DNA of 50,055 bases. Origin: Chromera velia. Lineage: Eukaryota; Sar; Chromeraceae. Position 1 is the stretch's first letter. Every line of letters begins with the position of its first letter. The position numbers and the translations under genes were made by a program. The stretch lies in contig JAHBMJ010000246.1 of NCBI GenBank assembly GCA_018398765.1, positions 1 to 50,055 of the forward strand, in the 5' to 3' direction. Shown here in pieces: positions 42,765 to 50,055 of this stretch. The notes beneath the pieces were generated by a model that made no database searches, was not told the origin of the DNA, and was given only the letters and a program-made list of their open reading frames with translations.

Positions 42765-43776
42765 TGCTATATGCTAGTCTAGACATATAAGAAAATAAAG
42801 TTCAAAGAAAGAGATTAAAGAAAGAAAAATGATAGAAAAAGTATGAGAAAGTGATGTCAAAAGTATTAGAAATTTAAATAAAATGAAAAAGTATTGGAAA
42901 ATGATAGAAAATAATATGAAAGGTACAAAGAATTTAACATTTTACTTAGACTAAGAGACAAGACTGAACGATTGAAAATAAAGATAAAAAGAAGTAAAAA
43001 GATAAGGAAAGACAAGAACCAGGCAAACACGATCCTTTAGTCAGGACCCAGCCTCCTTGGCCTAGTGGTTAGGATGAGAGTCTCGGACCGAGAGGTCCTA
43101 GGTTCGAGTCCCACCATCGGCAGAATTCCAAAATCTATGTATCCGAATAAAGCGCCGTCTAAAATCAATAGAACCGAATAAAACCCGGTCTGAAATCGAA
43201 AGAAGAAAGAAGCGCGATCAGAAATCGAGATGTCGAATAGTGCGTGGTCTGAATTCGAATAACTGTCAGACCGAAAACCGAATAGTGCGCGGTCTGGATT
43301 TGAAATACCCGAATACCGTACGGTGCATACTCAGAATACCCGATTTTACCTGGTCGAATTCTGTACGGTTTAAATTCGAATTTAAGTGTAATGATTATTC
43401 GGTTCTGAGGTCGAATAATCGCCCAGTCTGAATGGACTGTCGTATTTGCAAAATCGGATCACGCAAGAAAAATTAAAATCTAGATTTCCCTAAGAGGATC
43501 TCCGAGGTCGTCGGTCATCTCCAGAGAGCCGACACCGTCAGAATTACCTCTCTGAAGTCAACTTCCAAATCTGAGCAAAAACACGAAGATCTGCAGTGAC
43601 GGTCAATACTGACGTGAAATCGATTGATTACTGATAGATCCTAGCGCCATAGATTAAACTTTCTTGAACCAAACCTCTGACTTTTCAGACACTTAAGACT
43701 ATCTTGGAGCTTCACTGGAGTCAACCTTGCACCACTTCCCTTTGTCTATTCTAAAGGCTTCCAGTAGCTTTTAACA
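42765..43776 (+). repeat. 3' LTR of the miniature element
   Basis: 1012 bp, same ends and order as the 5' LTR, followed by the TSD ATGT. Confidence 0.85.
43051..43122 (+). ncRNA. tRNA-like module in the 3' LTR (A and B boxes)
   Basis: The A box TGGCCTAGTGG (43058-43068) and B box GGTTCGAGTCC (43101-43111) are identical to those in the 5' LTR. The middle, anticodon-like part differs (AGAGTCTCGG against AGCGGCTTGG). The difference falls outside the promoter boxes. Confidence 0.7.
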
Positions 43777-43799
43777 ATGTCGAAGCCCCTCCGGTGATC

Positions 43800-44570
43800 T
43801 CTCTCTCGAGGCAGACATCCTGGAAATCAACGCGATCACTCCGGTCTTGATCGGAAATGCGGCATTGATTCCCCTTAAAGCGTTATTTAAGTATGCCACA
43901 AGCATTCTTTCCGTTCCCTATCGCCCCTCTCTGTACTTTCAACGCTTCTCAAACGACTTGTTCTTCTTTGCGTTGTCTTAGCCCCCAGAGCTTTGCACGA
44001 ATGACACCGTCTCTACCTCTAAACCTACAGAGCCCCGTACCCTTATCATGGCGTCTTTACATTCAGTGCCAACTTCATCCTCTGTTGTGCCCTCAGAGGA
44101 CAATGGACGCTACACACCTCTTCGCTGCCCATCCGACTCGAGTCATACTAAACCGAATGTAGACCTGCCCCAGCCGCAGACTGCTGGGCCCTCTTCGACT
44201 GCTCAGTCGGTCGTCTCCAGCCAACTACCCTTGACGATGGTCATGAGCCCCTATCTCCTTACCGGACCAGGTCAGCCGTGCTCATGCTGTCATACAGCTT
44301 CTACAACTGAAGCTATAGCGTGCCCCGCGTTGTACATCAAGGGTCTGCCTGCTGAAAAGAAGAAGCGAAAGCGCCGTCTGTGCAAGCGCCGCCCTTAAAA
44401 GGGTAGCCGCTCCCCTCCAGCTGCTGAGTTGGAGACCATCAGTTTTGAGATGGTCGATAAATTGATTTGTGCACACCATGTTGAGATTAGGCATGCAAAC
44501 GTCACAAAAACCTGGATTTCCCTCCGTCGGGCATTGAAAAGGCACCCCAAAGCCCCTTTTTACGGTATTT
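43800..44570 (+). pseudogene. Protease end and linker of copia element 2
   Basis: The frame resumes after the insertion with the protease C-terminal strand (VLIGNAALIPL). A Ser/Pro/Thr-rich linker and a basic stretch (EKKKRKRRLCKRR) follow. The His-containing pre-integrase region (ICAHHVEIRHANVTKTW) then leads to two TGA codons at about 44573-44578. Confidence 0.6.
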
Positions 44571-44581
44571 CATGATGAGCT

Positions 44582-45839
44582 GTGCAGCGTGCCCTTCAGC
44601 CATGCATCAAGGGGGGGACTTGCGTACACGTGAAACCTCGCAATGTTTCTGATGGTTGCACATCTCCCTTGAAGGTCACAGGTCCCAGGCAATGCCTGCA
44701 AGCTGACCTAGTGTACGGAAGGGCCGACCGCCCTAACGCATGCTATTACCTCACTCTGAAAGACGAGTGGAAAGACGACCCGCACTATATTGCTGTGCCA
44801 GACAGGTGTGCCGCCACCCTTCGTGAAGCCTACAAGGGGTGGGTAGTGACCTCAGTGGGGTACTATCCCAATGAGGTCATCACGGATTTAGGAAAGGAAT
44901 TTTAGAGGGACTGGGCAGACTTCTTATCTCAGATAGAAGTCGGGCACACGCTTGTCCCCGTCGGTTGGCACCGGACCCTCAGGCACCTCGAGCGTGCTCA
45001 CTGGGAGGTCGATATAATTCTGCGGGCGATTATCCACGACAATGGACTGCCCATTGATTCATGGCCTAACGTGGTTCAATTGGCTATCGAACACTACAAC
45101 CGCTATCCAGGTCGAGGGGACATTTCTCCTGCAGAACGTTGACATGGTGAGCCTATTGTTTTCCTGAGAATTCAGGCAATGCTTGACCTCCTTTCAGCAG
45201 AAGAGTTAAAGAATGACCCTTCTTTACACACTTTTTCTGCAGGGGATCGGGTGTTGTTCAATCATCCAGAAAAGCAGAGGGACAAGAGAGAGGATTTGTG
45301 GGAAGATGCAATCATCAAACAGAGATACGGGGGGCATGTATACACCATTCAGCTGTTTCGCATCCAGCACTCTATGCTTGCACACATTCGGTGTCTTCGT
45401 CCCTCCTCAAAGACCTCCCCCCCCGCCTCCTGTTCTTCCCTGCCGCACCCTTTGAATCTGCCATACCCTCCCTCCAGCTCTCCTTCAGATAGTCAGCCCT
45501 CCCCGCCTTTACTACCCCATGCTTCATCTGCTATCCCTTCGGCACTGTCTGAGCCCACCCTCGGTGAGTTGCCTTCTATTCACGATTTTCATCAGGGAGA
45601 GATGATCATCTGGGAGGTCCCCAAGACGCAGAGGCGCTTCTTGGGGAAGGTGGTTGGGATTGACAAGAAGACAGAACTCTTTGAAGTCCATACATGGGGC
45701 TCTCTCAGGCACGGTGCCCTGAGGAACCGCACGTTTGCTCCCATGTGGCGCCGTCCCACAGGGCACCGTGTCCAATACCAGTACCAGCAGCCCCCTTCCC
45801 ACAACCCCAACATCTGTATCATTGCCTTAGATGAGATTT
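44582..45839 (+). pseudogene. Integrase and C-terminal module of copia element 2
   Basis: The core has catalytic residues in QADLVYG (44705), ITDLGKEF (44885) and HLERAHWEVD (about 44995), giving a complete D,D,E set. TAG 44903 follows GKEF, and a TGA follows SPAER at about 45142. The C-terminal part (45179-45839) has the integrase end (FSAGDRVLFNHPEKQRDKRE, HIRCLRP), a Pro/Ser-rich spacer and a module at about 45598-45780 (MIIW, RFLGKV, GSLRHGALRNR, P.WRR). That module is matched in element 1. Confidence 0.75.
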
Positions 45840-46141
45840 GAGAGCGTCGCATCTCCCTTTCCCCTGAGGGCCGACTCCCCTATTCTACTGTCTCTATGCA
45901 TGCCTCCGCATTCTTTGTCGCCCGCACTCCCGCCCCCGACTCCCTCTGGAGCATCCCAATCCTTGCCGAACTTGCTGCCCTCTCCATAACCACTCAGTCT
46001 GCTGAATCGGAGTACCGCCCCTCTCCTGACCCCTCCGTTTGCCCTGCTGCCTTTGCTACCTTTGCGACCGCTTCCGATCCTTGCAGCAATGCCATTACAC
46101 ATATCCCGGTCCGCATTCATGACTTGAAGGACCCTGAGGAA

Positions 46142-46393
46142 TAGGCATAACACCAAGCACAGAAAGAGAAGAAGTTAGGGAAGTTTGAGACTTATGGTGT
46201 GAAGGAAAGCATTTCAATCGATACAGTTCCTCCCTGAGCCCGTCACACCGCCATCTCCTTGATCTAAAGGGACATATTGAAGCACATGTCAGAACATAAG
46301 CGCATTTTCAAGTCCCGTCTCTGTGCTAACGGCTCCCCCCGCTTCGACTGCCGGTCGGACATTCCCGTTTCCAACTATGAATGTGATGGTTGG
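46142..46393 (+). pseudogene. Reverse transcriptase of copia element 2, 5' part
   Basis: KKLGKFETYGVKESISIDTVPP, then ILKHMSEHKRIFKSRLCANG, the N-terminal RT region with the K.R...G motif. The frame is cut by stops at about 46142 and in the following 120 bp, and by the insertion at 46394. Confidence 0.6.
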
Positions 46394-47372
46394 CTAGGGG
46401 GCCACACTGTGGGTATACCTAAACTTCACCCCTAACTTTTCCTACATCCTTTTATACTATATATTATATCCCAAGTTATAAGGTTAAAACTAGCAGATAA
46501 AATACTTTCTGAAGTGTTATGTTGGGCTATTTTCAAGCTCTAGTTCAACTTCAGTCTTAAAAAATGTCAGTCTAAAGTCGTGTCGCCAGGTTCTGTTGGG
46601 CTTGTTACCTGTTGGGCTCTGTTGGGCCTTTCATCAGCTGCATAACAGGTCATGAAGCCCAACAGTGCCCAACAGAGCCCAACAAGGTCCTTTCCCTTCC
46701 TTACAAGCTTGTCTTACACGCCAGGTCCACATATCAAAGCATATGAATACAACAGACACCATTCAAGACATTCAGCGCTGCACATTGGTGCAGTATGAGC
46801 CTGAAACTCTTCGTAAAACGGTCACAATATACCAAAGAAAATTGAGACAAACCTGCACACATAATATTATTCAGAGAAGGGACTGTTTGAAAGAAAATAG
46901 ATATGGGTTGAGAGGGAAGAGGCGGCTGGTGCTGCTGCTTCCGGGTCCTCTCTGGTGATCTGGGCTGACTGCTAGAACACCAACAGTGTTTTATATTGTT
47001 CTAGTATTCTTCTAGCTCATTTTCATCATCATGATTGTACGTGTTATGCATGTTGGGAATGTTTGTTGGGCTGTTGGGCTGTGTTAGGCTTTCTTGTTGG
47101 GCGTGTTGGGCGCCCAACAGCTTCCTGGCAAGGTGAAGCCTAACAGTACAACAAGCCCAACAGCCCAACAAAACCTGGCGACACGAAGGTTTTTATAAAA
47201 ATGAATGTATGTTTCTAGCCCAATATAAAAACTAATGTTACTGTCATGTTTTTTATAATTTATAGTTTTTGGTTTTTTATGAAACTTCTTGCATAACATT
47301 CCTAGATTTTTGTCTGTTTTTCTTTAAAGTCAGGGGTCATGATCTACTTATATATAGAGTGCGGCCCCCTAG
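46394..47372. mobile_element. MULE-like terminal-inverted-repeat element
   Basis: 979 bp. The left end CTAGGGGGCCACACT mirrors the right end AGTGCGGCCCCCTAG. It is flanked by a 9-bp TSD, GATGGTTGG (46385-46393) and GATGGTCGG (47373-47381), with one mismatch. A 9-bp TSD is characteristic of Mutator-like elements, though TIRs here are short. The interior is non-coding and AT-rich, with a second nested pair of inverted repeats (TGTCGCCAGGTT at about 46580 and AACCTGGCGACA at about 47171) and many GTTGGGC/GCCCAAC heptamers near both. Confidence 0.7.
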
Positions 47373-47381
47373 GATGGTCGG

Positions 47382-47812
47382 GGCGGGGCTGACATATGTA
47401 GCCCGATCAAATACCGCGGTGTGAATTCCTGGGGGGCCACGACATGCGCAAGCGTGCGGGGGCTACGTGCCTTGCTGAGGAGACAGAGTTGATTCAGACT
47501 GATTGATCTGATAGTTGTGTGATTGAGAGTTGTCAGTCTGTTGTCGTACGTCAGACAGTGCAGATCGTAAGATAAACGGACACCGCGTGTTTTAGACACA
47601 CGTTTTTGTGGGCAGCTTATGTATGTGTCTCGTCTCCAGCCTGAATTAATTGAGGCTTCTAGATCGATCAGCAAAGGAACCTCTCAGAAAGGGAGCAATG
47701 CATACGGTGAGTTTGAACAGACTCTTATGTGTCGTGTACGTTGAGTAGTGGCAGCCTTCTAGACGTTTAGAGAACATGCACACCGTAATACCAACGTTAC
47801 AGTAGCTTAATG
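47382..47812. other. Unassigned insertion inside the element 2 RT
   Basis: About 430 bp between the MULE-like element's TSD and the point where RT homology resumes. No RT sequence, TIR or clear LTR ends could be fixed. A solo LTR or diverged RT sequence are both possible. Confidence 0.35.
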
Positions 47813-48420
47813 CGGTCTCCGCATTGCGTTGTGCATTGCTTTCGCCTTTTCTGAATTCAACCCCCTCACTTCCTTCCTCCTTACCGACATCACAAATGCC
47901 TACCTCACAGCTTCCCGCCCTGACTCCCCAGGCGGAGAGCCCATATATGTGCGGCCCCCTCCTAACCATCCCGAGTACCGCATACACCTCTGGCTCCTTT
48001 TCAAAGCCGTCTACGGCCTCAAGAACAGCGGCTTCATCTTTGACCGCCATAGAGACCGTGCGCTCCTCGAGGCAGGGTACGTGAAGAGCGGGGTTCCGGG
48101 CTTGTGGTAGAAATGGTCCGGCCAGTCAGGAGCAGAGTCCTCTCGACTGCTTAGCCTGTGCACGACTTTCATCGACGACCTGTCCATGATTGGCATTGGG
48201 GCGTCTCCGTCCGACCTTGTCGACAAGATTGTATCCAAAGGCCCTTTCACCATCACTAAAGTGAAAGCGGATACAAATGGCTACGCCCGGTGGGCTGGGG
48301 TAGACATTGAACTCCAATAAGACAAGATCCGTTTGAGTCAGGCAGAGTATGTGCAGCCTCTCTTGCAGACCGTCCCACCTGGACCTATCCCACATACTCC
48401 GCTTCCCCCCAATTTTCGCG
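47813..48420 (+). pseudogene. Reverse transcriptase of copia element 2, 3' part
   Basis: LRCIAFAFSEFNPLTSFLL then TDITNAYLTA (first catalytic Asp region), LLFKAVYGLKNSGFIFDRH, and the catalytic FIDDLSMIG (about 48167-48190, in place of YVDDL). In-frame TAG follows PGLW at about 48108, and TAA follows DIELQ at about 48318. SQAEYVQPLL is the usual copia thumb motif. Confidence 0.75.
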
Positions 48421-48479
48421 ACCGTCTAGACGACTCCCCCGCTTTGCCTGCTTCCCAGGCCCGCTCATTCCATTCTCTC

Positions 48480-49210
48480 CTGGATTGATTGAGATATCCG
48501 ACCAGACCCTGCTGAGGCCTGCAACGAACTCAGTCGCTCCGTTGCCTATCCAACCGAGCGCAGCCTCTTGTATCTCCACGGCGCCGTCCGCTATACAGCC
48601 GCAACTAAACACCGCACTCTCTGTATTCGCAGAAATGATATCCCCACTAGCATCCCCAAGCGTTCAGAGCCATTGGACATGACTGGGTGGGGGGATGCAG
48701 CACTCGGCACTGCGAGATATGCCCACCCACACACTGGGTGGTTGACTGCGAGCAGAAACTTCTTGATTCATTAGAGGTCCTTTCGATAGCCCCGCGTTGC
48801 TCGAAGCAGTGCTCGTGCTGAGCTGTACGCCTTGCATGACCTGGTAGATTTTATAAAGTTTGTTTTTCCCTGCCTGCGGGTCGTCTGGGGAGAGGGAGTA
48901 TCTAGCACAGTGCACACTGATGCGCAAGACGTGCTGCACTTAGTTGCCACAGACCACCCATATCTACGTGAGTGGTCTGTTACTAAGGTTGTCGAATCCC
49001 TCCAAGAAAAGCTCCTGGAGCGGTCTTTGTCTGCCCTTATGACACAGTCTCTCGCATTGCGCGACGCTCTGGATGCATGCCGCATCTGTCTGTATTATAT
49101 TTTAACCAATCTCAACCGCGCTGACCCCTTGATCAAAAGTATAGCCCCCACGTTACTTCTCCTATTCTTCAGCCAACACATCCCCGATGGGTGGTCAGAA
49201 GTAAAGTTGT
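48480..49210 (+). pseudogene. RNase H and C-terminal end of copia element 2
   Basis: A TGA (about 48488) precedes RPDPAEACNELSRSVAYPTE, then the RNase H-like GWGDAALGTARY, GWLTASRNFLIH, a TAG (48772), RSFR, a TAG (48787) and PRVARSSARAELYALHDLV. The second TAG sits where copia RNase H has Gln (..RRQP.VA.SS.EAE). The end HTDAQDVLHLV is conserved. Confidence 0.75.
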
Positions 49211-49229
49211 AAAAGGAAAGAAAAGAGGA
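49211..49229 (+). other. Polypurine tract of copia element 2
   Basis: AAAAGGAAAGAAAAGAGGA lies just upstream of the 3' LTR. Confidence 0.65.
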
Positions 49230-49236
49230 TTTGTGT

Positions 49237-49482
49237 TGTATGCCACAACTTATATACCCATGGCCCCGCCTGCGTATGTACCACGCCAACGGTGTCTAAC
49301 GCAAGCCTTGCCGCGCCCTGCCGATCTAATTGAACACATTGGACTTAGAGATGCCCGAATAGAACAAATGAGTCTGAATTCGTCTGCTGATTGAGTGGAA
49401 AAGTCTATGAACAAACCTTTTGCATACTCCTACGACTGAGTAGAACGGACCCGTGAATGCTGCTTCTCTGTGGTCTATATCA
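49237..49482 (+). repeat. 3' LTR of copia element 2
   Basis: 246 bp, TG..CA ends, matching the 5' LTR at 40837-41079. Confidence 0.88.
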
Positions 49483-50055
49483 CTACACTTTGGTCCCCAA
49501 GATGGGCAGCGCTCCGTGGCGGCAAAATGCAGTACGGCTTGTCCTTCCACTCTCTTGGTGGCGCCTTTCGGCACCCCACTTGTAAACTGACTGTATTGAC
49601 AATTGAAACTTTTGTACTAGAAAATGACTTTTAATTTTTTATATATCACACTAAATTCTGTATAAAAACTTAAGTCTTTAAAGCACTTAGAATGATTCTA
49701 TTTATTGTTTTTACCTATATAAAGGCATGAACAACTTTTAAAGATAAGGTTTAATAGGTGTGTGGTGTGTTTGTTGGACGTGAGTGAGGTGAAACAGTTA
49801 TAGTATGTTGATGTCGGGGAGTGAGTTGATGTTGGCCTTCCTGCCCGCCCGATTGCTTTCCCAATTTTGGTCTTCCTGCTTTCATGTATCATTCTGATGC
49901 AAATTAAAGATACAGGTTGTATTTACATGCATGCTTTTGTGTGTATTCTGGCGATTTGACTGACGTTTTGTTTGTGTGCACGTAATTCTGCAGGTGGCGT
50001 TCATGGGTATGTATGTTTGATATATACTGAGATGTCCCCCCCCCCCCCCCCCCCC
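49483..50055. other. Terminal flank ending in a C homopolymer
   Basis: No gene was seen. The last 21 or so bases are all C, which may be a contig-end artefact. Confidence 0.5.

Larger units (their letters stand above)
41696..43776 (+). mobile_element. Miniature LTR retroelement with tRNA-like modules in its LTRs
   Basis: Two long terminal repeats, 41696-42702 (1007 bp) and 42765-43776 (1012 bp), start TGCTATAT and end TTAACA and are about 95% alike by eye. They enclose only 62 bp. The interior starts CG then TGGTGACGCCTATGTG, a TGG-type primer-binding site for a tRNA ending GGCGTCACCA. It ends with a purine-rich tract, AAAAGAGAGACGCA. A 4-bp TSD, ATGT, flanks the element (41692-41695, 43777-43780). 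It splits the protease of copia element 2, confirming insertion. No coding capacity. Each LTR holds a tRNA-like block with Pol III A and B boxes. The architecture is that of TRIM elements, but the LTRs are unusually long. Confidence 0.82.
40837..49482 (+). mobile_element. Older Ty1/copia retrotransposon (element 2) with nested insertions
   Basis: LTRs are 40837-41079 (243 bp) and 49237-49482 (246 bp), starting TGTATGCCA and ending TCTATATCA, about 90% alike by eye. No TSD is seen, so one end may have recombined or decayed. PR (41537), IN (44590-45200), RT (46200-48400) and RH (48680-48970) appear in copia order. All are broken by stops and frameshifts. The protease is split by the miniature LTR element (41696-43776). 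The RT is split by a MULE-like element (46394-47372) and a further unassigned ~430 bp. Confidence 0.88.

Noticed and set aside
41983..43122. Two genuine tRNA genes
   Set aside because: Acceptor and T-stem pairing is poor, the anticodon arm is not well formed, and both copies sit inside LTRs of a mobile element.
40832..49487. Target-site duplication for copia element 2
   Set aside because: The bases before 40837 (CATAT) and after 49482 (CTACA) do not match.
50035..50055. Poly-C end as a telomere or biological tract
   Set aside because: A pure homopolymer at the window edge is more likely a sequencing or assembly artefact.
1..50055. Organellar or bacterial origin
   Set aside because: Spliceosomal introns, LTR retrotransposons and eukaryotic gene families throughout.

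Overview
The window is nuclear DNA of a protist. Its genes are cut into short exons by introns with canonical GT..AG borders, pyrimidine-rich 3' ends and many microsatellites, and long repeat-filled stretches lie between genes. Gene content (PP2A scaffold subunit, alpha/beta-hydrolase, tetraspanin-like protein, UPF1-type helicase) is eukaryotic. Many 3' splice sites end in TGCATGCAG, and GCATGC palindromes cluster in the gaps between divergent genes. A photosynthetic alveolate of the Chromera type would fit, but that assignment is inference.

Layout. 1-3.3 kb: C-terminal half of an alpha/beta-hydrolase gene (+), with a 22-bp duplication that shifts the frame of one exon. 3.6-7.05 kb: a complete non-coding LTR-type element with a 5-bp target-site duplication (TSD). 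8.4-10.2 kb: N-terminal exons of a PP2A A-subunit gene (+). 10.3-13.5 kb: a Ser/Pro-rich unrecognised gene (+) containing an array of a 50-bp unit in which each unit carries a 3' splice site. 14-17.5 kb: uncertain genes, mostly minus strand, and a 133-bp duplication. 17.6-22.1 kb: an acidic hypothetical gene (-) divergent from a tetraspanin-like gene (+). 22.8-30.9 kb: a complete Ty1/copia element (LTRs, 5-bp TSD, gag-PR-IN-RT-RH) with many in-frame stops. 32.3-33.9 kb: a secreted cysteine-rich protein (-) divergent from an SF1 UPF1-like helicase (+, 34.6-39.1 kb). 40.8-49.5 kb: an older copia element into which two others have inserted: a miniature LTR element (41.7-43.8 kb) and a MULE-like terminal-inverted-repeat element (46.4-47.4 kb).

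The most unusual object is the nested miniature LTR element. It has two ~1-kb LTRs, only 62 bp between them, a TGG-starting primer-binding site and a 4-bp TSD. Each LTR carries a tRNA-like block with an intact A box and a perfect B box. This resembles Cassandra elements, which carry 5S rRNA in their LTRs, but here the module is tRNA-derived. Also notable: a C-terminal module shared by the integrase ends of both copia elements, an RGG/Gln-rich Gag without a zinc knuckle, in-frame UAR codons at positions where Gln is expected, and the splice-acceptor minisatellite.

Most exon models below were tested for splice phase by hand. Functions are recognised from motifs only; no database search was possible.
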